Assembly (NCBI RefSeq): GCF_037975215.1
Contig: NZ_CP150239.1
Coordinates: forward strand, 1,960,001 to 2,024,000
Source of the DNA: Solibacillus sp. FSL R5-0449
GTDB lineage: Bacteria > Bacillota > Bacilli > Bacillales_A > Planococcaceae
DNA length: 64,000 nt
Direction: 5' to 3'
Shown: one piece after another, positions 34,454 through 42,676 of the stretch
Numbering within the stretch: the first letter of the stretch is position 1
Layout of the letters: every line of letters starts with the position of its first letter
Position numbers and translations under genes: made by a program
The notes under the pieces: model-generated
Databases searched by the model: none
What the model saw: the letters and a program-made list of their open reading frames with translations, nothing else
Told to the model about the DNA's origin: nothing

Positions 34454-34930
34454 TTATATGAATAAATTTACGTTTCCGTCTTCAGCATCCGCTAAATAGG
34501 CTGCTACTCCGGCGTATTCAATGCCATCCAGCAATTCTTCTTTTTGAAGTCCCAATAAATCCATCGTCATCGTACATGTCACAAGCTTAATCTCCTGTTC
34601 CTGCGCCATTTCCACGAGTTGTGTCAATGTTAACGCGTTATGCTTATTCATGACATGTTTGATCATTTTTGGCCCCATGCCGAGCATCTGCATTTTTGAT
34701 AGCCCTAGCTTTTCCGCACCACGCGGCATCATTTTGGCAAACATTTTTTCAAGGAACCCTTTTTTAACAGGTACCGGTTCTTGCTTTCGTAATGCATTGA
34801 TACCCCAGAACGTATGAAAAATGGTTACTTCATGATCATATGCGGCTGCACCGTTTGCGATAATATAAGCAGCCATTGCTTTATCATAATCTCCACTGAA
34901 TAATACGATTGTTGTTCTTTTCTTTTCCAA
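34454..34930 (-). CDS. yrkE: DsrE/DsrF/DrsH-like protein
   Basis: 158 residues of the DsrE-like family: an N-terminal strand and loop (IVLFSGDYDKAMAAYIIANGA), a hydrophobic stretch rich in methionine, and the conserved cysteine region LVTCTMTMDLLGL. It is the second gene after the repressor, as YrkE is in B. subtilis. Members act as sulfur carriers. A palindrome similar to CstR operators lies just ahead of the start. Confidence 0.85.
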   Translation of the reverse strand: MEKKRTTIVLFSGDYDKAMAAYIIANGAAAYDHEVTIFHTFWGINALRKQEPVPVKKGFLEKMFAKMMPRGAEKLGLSKMQMLGMGPKMIKHVMNKHNALTLTQLVEMAQEQEIKLVTCTMTMDLLGLQKEELLDGIEYAGVAAYLADAEDGNVNLFI

Positions 34931-34942
34931 GTTAAGTCCCCC

Positions 34943-34956
34943 TACCCCTATAGGTA
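34943..34956. promoter_or_regulatory. CstR operator-like palindrome 3
   Basis: TACCCCTATAGGTA between the repressor gene and the DsrE-like gene. Confidence 0.55.
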
Positions 34957-34981
34957 TTATTTATTTTAAAAATAAAAAGCC

Positions 34982-35242
34982 TTATCGACTTTTTACTAGT
35001 AAATCTACTGCCTGTTTGACCATGGCATTTTTATCGATTGTATCGGCATCTTCTTTTGAAAGACACTCGACTAAATTATCCGTCACGATGACACCGATTG
35101 TACGGTCAACAGCAGAACGGACAGCACTTAGTTGCGTTATTACATCTTTGCAGTCCTTTTCTTCTTCCATCATCCGTAAAATGCCGCGTAGCTGACCTTC
35201 GACTTTTTTCATTCGAGCCAATACTTTTGGATCATACTGCAT
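34982..35242 (-). CDS. cstR: CsoR/CstR-family persulfide-sensing repressor
   Basis: 86 residues of the all-helical CsoR fold. Cysteines are at 31 and 60, the positions used by CstR. The position four residues before Cys60 is Asn, not the His that copper-sensing CsoR uses. With the sulfur operon downstream this points to a persulfide sensor rather than a copper sensor. It is expected to bind the ATACCCC...GGTAT palindromes found here and to release them when Cys31 and Cys60 become linked by sulfur. Confidence 0.9.
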   Translation of the reverse strand: MQYDPKVLARMKKVEGQLRGILRMMEEEKDCKDVITQLSAVRSAVDRTIGVIVTDNLVECLSKEDADTIDKNAMVKQAVDLLVKSR

Positions 35243-35283
35243 ATGCTCACCTCATTTAGAATAATTTATTAACCACACTATAC

Positions 35284-35299
35284 TACCCCTCAGGGTATA
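35284..35299. promoter_or_regulatory. CstR operator-like palindrome 2
   Basis: TACCCCTCAGGGTATA in the promoter region of the repressor gene. Confidence 0.6.
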
Positions 35300-35374
35300 T
35301 GTCAAACTTTAAATTTTCAGCAATAGCTGTAATTTTTTACTCTCGACAACCTCAGCTATTTCTTACTACATAAT

Positions 35375-35390
35375 ATACCCCTATAGGTAT
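35375..35390. promoter_or_regulatory. CstR operator-like palindrome 1
   Basis: ATACCCCTATAGGTAT, upstream of the repressor gene and within ten bases of the inferred 3' end of the group II intron. Confidence 0.6.
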
Positions 35391-35398
35391 AATGTCAA

Positions 35399-37289
35399 AT
35401 CGAGTAGGAGGCTAGCCATTAATTGGCTAGCCGACCTCTCACACCACCGTACGTACGGTTCCGTATACGGCGGTTCAATCTTTTGAGTATCTTTGCTCGT
35501 AAAATTGGGACAGGTCTTTCAGTCCCCATTTTACGAGCCTTTTATTTGGAATGGCTTGGTGTAGAACCTCGCTTCGTGATATTCGCCAGTACCCTTTTCT
35601 TGAATGCGCCGTTTTCATCGCTTCATCATGTTGGATTCCGTATTGGCGTAATTTCACATATTTAGTTCGTGGTAGCTTCCACCGTTTCCATATTAATTGA
35701 CGTAAGCGATGGTTTAACCATCCCTGTAATTCTTGGATGAAAGTTTTCATGTTGGAAACTCCGTAGTAATTAATCCAACCAACCGTTGTTTGATTGATTC
35801 TTTTCACAATCTCACTAAATGTCCCTGTTCGTTTACGACTCGTCAGTATTCTTAGCTTATCTTTTAGTCGTTTCTTGGCGGACTTGATTGGTCGGTATCC
35901 CACTTTCCCGACAGATTTTGTAGATGAAACCCTAAGAATGTAGCTGCTGTTGCGCCACATACTTTACTTTTCTGCTCATTGATTGTGAGACCCAGTTCAT
36001 CTTCGATAAAATTCTTGACACTGGTCATGACGCGTTCACCTGCTCTTGGTGACTTTACATAAATCACAAAATCATCCGCATAGCGAATGAACCGGTGTCC
36101 TCGTTTTTCTAACTCTCTATCTAGCTTGTTTAAATACACGTTTGCTAGAATTGGAGAGAGTGGACCCCCTTGGGGTGTACCTTCTTTCGTTTCAATGAGG
36201 ATGTCCTTGTCCAATATGCCTGAGCGTAAGAATTTCCATATTAGCTTAAGTACTATTTTATCTGTTATGAATTCTTCCAAATAAGCTCGTAGTCGCTGGT
36301 GATGAATCGTATCGAAGTAACTTTTCAAGTCACAGTCCACCACTGTTCGATAACCTTCCTCGTAATATTTCTTAGCGAGGGCAATTGCCTGGTGTTGGTT
36401 TCGACCTTTTCGAAAGCCAAAACTTTTGTCTGAAAAGTGTGGATCAATTATTGGTTGGATGACTTGTAGAATGGCTTGTTGAACAACTCTGTCCAATACA
36501 CATGGTATACCTAGATATCGTTTGGAGCCATTCGCTTTTGGGATAGCTACTCGTTTCACTGGTTGAGGTTGGTAGGAACCATCTTTTAATTTCCTTTTCA
36601 ATGGTTCCTCATATTTTATTAAATGCGCCTTCAGTCCATCAACCGTGATACCGTCGATTCCAGGTGCTCCTCCATTTCCTTTTACTTTCTTATATGCATT
36701 CCATAGGTTTCTATGGGACGCAATTCTGTCAATTAAATTGATACTTTCTTGTTTCTTCATTTCCATGTTTACATCCCTACACGCTCTTATATACTCTTTC
36801 GCTTCCAGCTTATCCCTCTTATAAGTAGCCATCTATTCGGTCTATACCTTGATGTTTTCTGTGTTTTGGCGGGATGTCTCCACCTCCTTGTTTCTTTCAA
36901 GATTTAAAAGATTGTTCGGCCCTTCATCTTCGGTCGAAGACTACTATGGCTTCTGCTGACTTCTCTTGATTCATCCATTTATCACTAAACAAATTGTTAA
37001 TTGAATAACCCTCAAGAGACCTCCCCGGGTAAGCACAACCGCCTTCCTCTCATGTAACTGCCAGATTTACTGTATGGGATTTGGGCAGTATTGGACTTCG
37101 CTTTGTTTAGCAAGCTCATCCGTCCCAAGTCAGCCTTTTATCTGATTTCTGTTCGTCAGTTCGAGAGTTTGCGTCCGACTTCCTTCAGATTCCACGTCAC
37201 CATGGACACCCTTGTCTTTCGCTAACAGTTCCTACTGCCAAGCCTGTAGTGGACTTTCACCACCAGGCTGTTGTGCATGCCGGGCACAC
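35399..37289 (-). mobile_element. Group II intron (class C-like)
   Basis: On the minus strand the element begins GTGTGCCCGGCATG, a match to the group II 5' end GUGYG. It contains a maturase gene and ends with a domain V-like hairpin (ACCGCCGT with ACGGTGGT) and a domain VI-like hairpin (GGCTAGCC repeated inverted) at ~35400-35470. The 5' exon is a terminator hairpin with its T run, the usual target of bacterial class C introns. The exact 3' end (here 35399) is an estimate. Confidence 0.8.
35475..36766 (-). pseudogene. ltrA: Group II intron maturase/reverse transcriptase, frameshifted
   Basis: The start is taken at the ATG 36766 behind AGGGATG. Reverse transcriptase blocks follow in order (GAPGIDGITV, RYLGIPCVLDRVVQQAI, DCDLKSYFDTIHH, GTPQGGPLSP, RYADDFVIY), so the catalytic YADD is intact. 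Near 35904 the frame changes: the text FLGFHLQNLSGK continues one frame over as VGYRPIKSAKKRLKDK, then the maturase X domain to 35475. A single missing A in an A run would explain it. The protein is probably inactive as a full-length maturase. Confidence 0.85.
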
Positions 37290-37297
37290 TAAAAAAA

Positions 37298-37319
37298 AGC
37301 TCGCACATTTGTGCAAGCT
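37298..37319 (-). terminator. Intrinsic terminator used as group II intron target
   Basis: AGCTTGCAC pairs with GTGCGAGCT (one G-T pair) around a 4-base loop, followed by eight Ts and then the intron 5' end at 37289. Confidence 0.85.
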
Positions 37320-37326
37320 CCCAAAA

Positions 37327-37788
37327 CTAGTGTTCATGCATCATCGCATCTTGTTTCGTCGGATGCACGGTGCCATATGGATGATTCGGCGGCGCATAGA
37401 TGGAATACAGCTTTAACGGCACATTTCTGATATTGATCAAATTATGCCATGTGCCTGCGGGGATAATGATGGCACTGTCATCAAAAACGACCCATTGCAT
37501 ATTGAGATTGTCTTTACTATTCCCCATCTGAATAATACCTTGCCCTTGTTCAATCCGTAAAAACTGATCAACGTTCGGATGCATTTCCAAGCCGATATCC
37601 TCGCCCGGATGTAAGCTCATGACAGTCAGCTGCAGATATTCCCCTGTCCATAATGCGGTCCGATACGTATGATTGCCCATTGTCGCTCCATGAATATTAA
37701 TGACAAAGGGGTTTTTGCCATAATCCGTTCTCCCGTTCATGCCGTTTCCATAATTCCAATGGCCATACATACTTGGCATAAAATCCAT
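37327..37788 (-). CDS. Cupin domain protein
   Basis: 153 residues from the ATG at 37788 behind GGAAGGGAG. A Met/Tyr/Asn/Gly-rich start (MPSMYGHWNYGNGMNG) precedes a cupin barrel with GLEMHPNVDQFLRIEQGQG and PAGTWHN, which supply metal-binding His residues, and a C-terminal His-rich end (MMHEH). The rich N-terminus recalls spore-coat-associated cupins. Substrate unknown. Confidence 0.75.
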   Translation of the reverse strand: MDFMPSMYGHWNYGNGMNGRTDYGKNPFVINIHGATMGNHTYRTALWTGEYLQLTVMSLHPGEDIGLEMHPNVDQFLRIEQGQGIIQMGNSKDNLNMQWVVFDDSAIIIPAGTWHNLINIRNVPLKLYSIYAPPNHPYGTVHPTKQDAMMHEH

Positions 37789-37959
37789 GTTTATCTCCCT
37801 TCCCTTCAAAATCCTTTACTTTAAGTAGATTATGTAGAGCGAACAGTTAGCGTTCATTGATTATTTAGGTGTTTGAACCAATTACGATATCCCATTACCT
37901 TTTTATCCTAGTCGTCCTAATTGGAGGAACCGATAATGAATATACCGGAAAATCAAAAA

Positions 37960-37985
37960 ACGCACCCCTTATTTAAGAAGTGCGT
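37960..37985 (-). terminator. Intrinsic terminator
   Basis: ACGCACTTCTT pairs with AAGGGGTGCGT (two mismatches tolerated), followed by TTTTTTG on the minus strand, past the stop at 38030. Confidence 0.75.
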
Positions 37986-38029
37986 CCAATTTAATTTACA
38001 AAAGAATTAAAGTTCCACCCGATATTTCA

Positions 38030-39019
38030 TTATAGCTTGACGATTGTTCTCCCTTTTGCCTGGCCTTTCAACAGTGTTGGCAGTGCTTCCGGAAGCTGCT
38101 CAAGCGTAATTTCTTGCTGAATTAATTGTTCCAAATTATCCGGTTTGAAATCTGTCGCTAAACGGTTCCATACGTTCAATCTTGTATCCATCGGGCAATA
38201 AACAGAGTCAATTCCCAGTAAGTTGACACCGCGTAAAATAAACGGGAAGACCGTTGACGGAAGTTTTGTACCTGCTGTTAATCCGCTGACTGCAACAGAT
38301 CCGCCGTAATGAATCTGGCTAAGTAATGATGCTAATGGCTCACCACCAACCGGATCGACTGCAGCTGCCCATTTTTGTTTTCCCAGTGCGCGAACTTTAC
38401 CGTCATATACTTCTTCACGCGGAACGACCGAAGTCGCACCAAGGCTTTTCAAAAAGGCGTGTTCCGATTCTTTCCCCGTGCTCGCTTCTACTTCATAGCC
38501 AAGCTTTGACAGAATCGCAACAGCAAAGCTTCCGACACCGCCTGTAGCACCCGTTACGAGCACTTTCCCTTTATCAGGTGTTACATTATTTTCTTCTAGT
38601 CGTTGAACGGAAAGCGCTGCAGTAAAGCCGGCTGTACCGATGACCATCGCTTCTTTTAATGAAAGTCCTTCCGGCAGTGGAACAAGCCACTCAGACGGGA
38701 TGCGTGCATATTCACTATATCCGCCAAAATGAGTGACACCTATTTCATAGCTTGTCGCAATCACTTTGTCCCCTTCTTTAAATTGCGGGTTTTCCGATGA
38801 AATGACCGTTCCTGCCAAGTCAATGCCCGGTACGAATGGATAGCTTTTGACAATGTTGCCATCCGGTATTGCTGCTAAACTATCCTTATAATTAATAGAA
38901 GAATACTCTACTTTAAGCAGCACGTCTCCTTCAGGTAAATCATTTAAGGAAAGTTCCTTCACGTCTACTGTAAATTGTTCTTCATTATTGACGACTAATG
39001 CTTTAAAGTTTTCTGCCAT
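38030..39019 (-). CDS. yhfP: YhdH/YhfP-type NADPH-dependent oxidoreductase
   Basis: 329 residues of the zinc-free MDR family. The N-terminal catalytic domain has SSINYKDSLAA and FVPGIDLAGTV, and the Rossmann domain carries VLVTGATGGVGSFAV (~150-165). This matches B. subtilis YhfP and E. coli YhdH/AcuI, which reduce acryloyl-CoA to propionyl-CoA; activity here is inferred. The ATG at 39019 follows AGAAGGGGTGG. Confidence 0.85.
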   Translation of the reverse strand: MAENFKALVVNNEEQFTVDVKELSLNDLPEGDVLLKVEYSSINYKDSLAAIPDGNIVKSYPFVPGIDLAGTVISSENPQFKEGDKVIATSYEIGVTHFGGYSEYARIPSEWLVPLPEGLSLKEAMVIGTAGFTAALSVQRLEENNVTPDKGKVLVTGATGGVGSFAVAILSKLGYEVEASTGKESEHAFLKSLGATSVVPREEVYDGKVRALGKQKWAAAVDPVGGEPLASLLSQIHYGGSVAVSGLTAGTKLPSTVFPFILRGVNLLGIDSVYCPMDTRLNVWNRLATDFKPDNLEQLIQQEITLEQLPEALPTLLKGQAKGRTIVKL

Positions 39020-39112
39020 TTTGACCACCCCTTCTAATGTTTACAAATAAAGGGTAACAAAATAAGGCATACCGGTCAAAAAGCTTCGTTTCACCTCATT
39101 TTTAATAAAAAA

Positions 39113-39143
39113 GCCGAAACGCATGTTAGAACCGCGCCTCGGC
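39113..39143 (-). terminator. Intrinsic terminator of the metNPQ operon
   Basis: GCCGAGG pairs with TTTCGGC around a large loop, followed by TTTTTTATT on the minus strand. Confidence 0.7.
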
Positions 39144-39157
39144 ATTGATTAATTTAT

Positions 39158-39979
39158 TTATTCAAAAGCTGGTGTTGCTGTTTCGTCGTAGTTTTCTATT
39201 AGGAAATTACGCACTTCTTCACTCGTCATCGCTTCTGCAAGCTTTTTGATTGCTTCGTCGTCTTTGTTGTCTTCACGTGCCACTAGTGTAATGGCAAAAT
39301 CGTTTTCCACACCTTCAGTCAACAGTGCATCACTTTTCGGTGTTAGATTAAGTGGTGCAGCATAAGCAGGCGTCATAATTACCGCATCCGCATCATCGTA
39401 CATACGCGCAAGCATTAACAGATCGACTTCCTTAAACTGAAGATTTTTTAGATTGTCCTCAACACTTGCTAATGTGTAATACACATCTGTTTTTTCCTTT
39501 AATGTAATGACACCGTGCTGAGCAAGCAGCATTAATGAACGGTCAACATTTGAAATATCGTTGGCAATCGCAACTGTTGCTCCATCCGGTAATTCTTCAA
39601 TTGAATCATAATTTTTAGCATACACGCCGTAATTCGCAAAGTAAATCGGCTGAATCGGCACTAAATTAGCGTCATTGTTACGGTTGAATTCCTCCATATA
39701 CGGTACGTGCTGGAAGAAGTTTGCATCGACTTCCTTTGCAGCCAGCGCACTGTTTGGCTGTACATTATCACCTAACACGACAATTTCCAGATCAATGCCC
39801 TGTTCCTCTAATTTCGGCTCTACTAGTTCCAAAATATCCGTCATCGGTGAAATTAATGATGCAACTTTTAATGTTGTCTCTTCTTTTTCCACTTCTTTAT
39901 TCGTTTCTGTTTCTTCATTCTGTCCGCAGCCTACTAAAGCAAGTACTGCTGCTATACTTAACATCCATCTTTTTTTCAC
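39158..39979 (-). CDS. metQ: D-methionine-binding lipoprotein MetQ
   Basis: 273 residues from a GTG (39979) behind ATAGGAGAA. The lipobox LVGC gives a lipidated Cys at ~18. The NlpA family is clear: LGDNVQPNSALAAKEVDANFFQHVPYMEEFN, NDISNVDRSLMLL, and VIMTPAYAAPLNL. It is the substrate-binding part of the methionine importer encoded with the permease and ATPase just upstream. Confidence 0.9.
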   Translation of the reverse strand: MKKRWMLSIAAVLALVGCGQNEETETNKEVEKEETTLKVASLISPMTDILELVEPKLEEQGIDLEIVVLGDNVQPNSALAAKEVDANFFQHVPYMEEFNRNNDANLVPIQPIYFANYGVYAKNYDSIEELPDGATVAIANDISNVDRSLMLLAQHGVITLKEKTDVYYTLASVEDNLKNLQFKEVDLLMLARMYDDADAVIMTPAYAAPLNLTPKSDALLTEGVENDFAITLVAREDNKDDEAIKKLAEAMTSEEVRNFLIENYDETATPAFE

Positions 39980-39989
39980 AATCATTCTC

Positions 39990-40652
39990 CTATCTTTTGT
40001 CCAACCATCTTGCTGCAGTCGTACCAATCATTTGAATAAGCTGCACCAAAATAATCATAATTAAAATCATGTAAAGCATTAGATCTGTCTTGAATTGCTG
40101 ATAACCATAACGAATCGCAAAGTCACCGATTCCGCCACCGCCAACTACACCCATTATTGTGGAATAAGAAATGAAGCTGACAATCGAAGTCGTCAAGCCG
40201 AGCACCAGACCTGACCGCGCCTCCACAAAAAGAAAACTGAAAATAATCCGCCGCACCGAAGCACCCATTGACACAGCTGCCTCAATAACACCTTTTGGTA
40301 CATCAAGCAGGGATTGTTCGACAAGCCTTGCATAATGTGCAATGGCAATAATCGATAACGGAACAGTTGCCGCAACCGTCCCAATAGCTGTACCGACAAT
40401 GAACCGTGTAAAAGGGATTAGGAAAACGACCAATAGCAAGAAAGGAAACGACCGGATCGTATTCACCACTAAGTTTAGAATGTTGTAAACGACACGATTT
40501 TCAAGCAACTTTTCTTTCCCGCAAAGAAATAAATATGTACCGATTGGTAAACCGATTAATACGGCAGCCACAATTGACACACCGACCATGAAAAAGGTCT
40601 CACTGATCGCCCGCCATATTTCGGCTTCATACTGACGTAATACATCAGGCAT
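39990..40652 (-). CDS. metP: Methionine ABC transporter permease MetP
   Basis: 220 residues, five membrane helices. The start ATG at 40652 follows AAAGGTGG and lies inside the end of metN (8-base overlap). The permease EAA-type loop (EAAVSMGASVRRIIF) contacts the ATPase. The sequence family (MetI/MetP) is recognisable by TIRSFPFLLLVVFLIPFTR and GGGGIGDFA. Confidence 0.9.
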   Translation of the reverse strand: MPDVLRQYEAEIWRAISETFFMVGVSIVAAVLIGLPIGTYLFLCGKEKLLENRVVYNILNLVVNTIRSFPFLLLVVFLIPFTRFIVGTAIGTVAATVPLSIIAIAHYARLVEQSLLDVPKGVIEAAVSMGASVRRIIFSFLFVEARSGLVLGLTTSIVSFISYSTIMGVVGGGGIGDFAIRYGYQQFKTDLMLYMILIMIILVQLIQMIGTTAARWLDKR

Positions 40653-41391
40653 GTCCGATTCCACCTTTCACGAGCTGATCGACAAAGTTTTGCGGATGGT
40701 GGCTCGTTTCAAGGATGCCATCAGGTGTTAACTCCACCGTCTCATATATTTGCCCAGCATCCAGTACGGTAGCACGATGACATATACTTTTGACAACTTC
40801 AAGCTCATGACTGACAAGGACAATTGTCACACCAAGCTCAACATTGATCTTCTGTAAAACACGCAAAATTTCCGCAGAGGTGTTAGCATCGAGCGCAGAG
40901 GTTGGCTCATCACAGAGCAGGACCGCAGTTTCATTCGCAAATGCTCTTGCAATCGCCACACGCTGCTTTTGCCCACCGCTCAGCTGTGCCGGATATTGAT
41001 TGGCAAACTGTTCGAGCCCGACAAACTTCAGGCATTCAAGTACACGCGCTTTCCGTAGCTTTTTCGGATAGTTTGCCAGGACAAGTGCTATTTCAACATT
41101 ATCATGGACGGTCTTATTTGCGACGAGGTGAAAATTTTGGAAGATCATTCCGATTGATTTTCTTGCTTTACGAAGTTCAGCATTCCTTAAAGCTGTGAGT
41201 TGCTGACCATTTATGACAACCGCTCCACTATCCGGTACTTCCAGCAAGTTCATCAGACGTAGCAAAGTTGATTTACCTGCACCGCTCGCCCCGATCAATC
41301 CATGAATTTCACCTTTCGCAATCGTCAGCGACACATCCTGAACAGCGACAAAAGAACCAAATTTTTTAGTAACTTGCTGTAATTGTATCAC
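40645..41391 (-). CDS. metN: Methionine ABC transporter ATP-binding protein MetN
   Basis: 248 residues from a GTG behind GGAGGTGTG; an ATG at 41409 overlaps that site. Walker A is GASGAGKST (~38), the signature LSGGQKQR, Walker B LLCDEPTSALD. It is shorter than the E. coli MetN (343) because the C-terminal methionine-sensing domain is missing, so feedback inhibition by methionine may be absent. First gene of the importer operon. Confidence 0.9.
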   Translation of the reverse strand: MIQLQQVTKKFGSFVAVQDVSLTIAKGEIHGLIGASGAGKSTLLRLMNLLEVPDSGAVVINGQQLTALRNAELRKARKSIGMIFQNFHLVANKTVHDNVEIALVLANYPKKLRKARVLECLKFVGLEQFANQYPAQLSGGQKQRVAIARAFANETAVLLCDEPTSALDANTSAEILRVLQKINVELGVTIVLVSHELEVVKSICHRATVLDAGQIYETVELTPDGILETSHHPQNFVDQLVKGGIGHA

Positions 41392-41430
41392 CTGTTTACA
41401 CACCTCCACTGCATACCCAATCGATTTCTA

Positions 41431-41459
41431 ATTATAGTAGATAATGTATCAGCTACCAA
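41431..41459 (-). promoter_or_regulatory. Promoter of metNPQ
   Basis: TTGGTA and TATAAT are separated by 17 bases, ending about 40 bases ahead of the start. No SAM-binding S-box structure is seen between the promoter and the gene. Confidence 0.65.
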
Positions 41460-41524
41460 GAGAAATGTTTTTTGAAAAAAATCCCAATGTTTAAAATACT
41501 ACTCCCCATTCTTTCAATATAAAA

Positions 41525-41567
41525 AGCTGCCGGAAACTAGAATTTCACTCTAACTTCGCGGGCAGCT
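41525..41567 (-). terminator. Intrinsic terminator downstream of the GrpB gene
   Basis: AGCTGCC pairs with GGCAGCT, with an inner TTAGA/TCTAG stem and a T run (TTTTTA) on the minus strand. Confidence 0.8.
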
Positions 41568-41577
41568 TGGTATGTAT

Positions 41578-42114
41578 TTAGTTTAATTCATCCATTTTCC
41601 TAAAAATCGACTGAACAAATTGCTCTTTATAATTTGTATATTCAGTAATCCCTTCCTTACCTGTCTTAAAGAAAGCCACTTTCAACAGCTCATATTCCTT
41701 TTTCACTGCTTCATTTGCATTCAAATAATCTCGGAAAAAGCGCATTTGATGCCATTTTTTGTTACCCCATTCTACAAGATGAATGAAATGTGTTTTCGTT
41801 TCAAATGTAGTATCTGTAAATTTTGCGCAAACAATTTCATCCGGTCTTTCCACTTGCAAGCGATAAAAACCGGCTTTCTTGAGTCCTGTGAAAAAGTCTT
41901 TACCCAGCGAATCCAGGTTGACAACACCGATGACAATATCAATTACCGGCTTTGCGTGAATCCCTTCAATCGATGTGCTGCCGATATGTTCTATTTGATG
42001 AGGCTGTAAACTTGTGTACTTTAGAATGTTTTCTTTAGTCTCAGCAAATTCTCTCTTCCAACCTGCTTCATGCGGAACGAGAACCACTTCATCTTTTTTT
42101 AATCCGAGTTTCAT
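41578..42114 (-). CDS. GrpB family protein
   Basis: 178 residues of the GrpB/UPF0157 family, a nucleotidyltransferase-like fold: HEAGWKREFAETKENI, IEHIGSTSIEGIHAKPVIDIVIGV (with the conserved GSTS and D-I-x-I-G), and HIHLVE-like FIHLVEWG. Function is uncertain although some members link to dephospho-CoA metabolism. The start is the ATG at 42114; an earlier in-frame start would read into the neighbouring gene. Confidence 0.8.
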   Translation of the reverse strand: MKLGLKKDEVVLVPHEAGWKREFAETKENILKYTSLQPHQIEHIGSTSIEGIHAKPVIDIVIGVVNLDSLGKDFFTGLKKAGFYRLQVERPDEIVCAKFTDTTFETKTHFIHLVEWGNKKWHQMRFFRDYLNANEAVKKEYELLKVAFFKTGKEGITEYTNYKEQFVQSIFRKMDELN

Positions 42115-42154
42115 CCAGTCCAATCCTTTCTCACTGATTATTTGCGGAAATATT

Positions 42155-42649
42155 TCACTGATGCCATTCAAATAGTAAAATGCGATTTTCCGCCTGCTGA
42201 TAGATTGCAGTAAAAGTATCAAAATTACCATTTTCTGATTGATGAAAGTAGAAATCACCCGGCTGTAAATCAATTGAATAGGCTTGAATCGTATTTTTGA
42301 ATTCATCGTCTTGCTGGATTTTATACATATTTTGGACCCTGTTTACAAAATATGAAACATGCTGATTTGCCTTGATTAAATTATTTTCTGTCACTTTTAT
42401 AAAATCATGAAGTTGCTCTTGTTCAATCTTGTTCTCATACAATAATTCAGTTACCCATTCTCCATCTCCACGTGCGGGAAATTTTGTTGACCATACATTG
42501 ATTATTTCTGTCGGAACCGGCAATGCTATACCCCAGCGTTCTTTATAATGGGCCACCTTTTCTTCAGGGGATACCGATATACCAAAGAGAGAGATGTAGA
42601 GCAACAAAATTACAATTGCTAAAATTAAAAAGATAATTATCTTCTTTAT
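42155..42649 (-). CDS. Membrane-anchored protein, possible ATA start
   Basis: About 164 residues if translation begins at the ATA at 42649. That ATA sits at the right distance behind GGAGGGG and opens KKIIIFLILAIVILLLYI, a normal membrane anchor. The first conventional start (TTG 42607) lies inside this helix and would destroy it. The rest is soluble (~125 residues) with an EEKVAHYKERWGIALPVP start and no recognised family. The product probably faces outside. Confidence 0.55.
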   Translation of the reverse strand: MKKIIIFLILAIVILLLYISLFGISVSPEEKVAHYKERWGIALPVPTEIINVWSTKFPARGDGEWVTELLYENKIEQEQLHDFIKVTENNLIKANQHVSYFVNRVQNMYKIQQDDEFKNTIQAYSIDLQPGDFYFHQSENGNFDTFTAIYQQAENRILLFEWHQ

Positions 42650-42676
42650 AGAAACCCCTCCAATTCAACTCCACTT

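Noticed and set aside
34982-35242. Copper-sensing CsoR
   Set aside because: The His that binds copper is replaced by Asn and the operon is sulfur-related, so a CstR-type sensor is the better call.
41391-41567. SAM riboswitch (S-box) ahead of metN
   Set aside because: The leader after the promoter is about 40 bases, too short, and none of the usual S-box core text is present; the only hairpin is the terminator of the GrpB gene.
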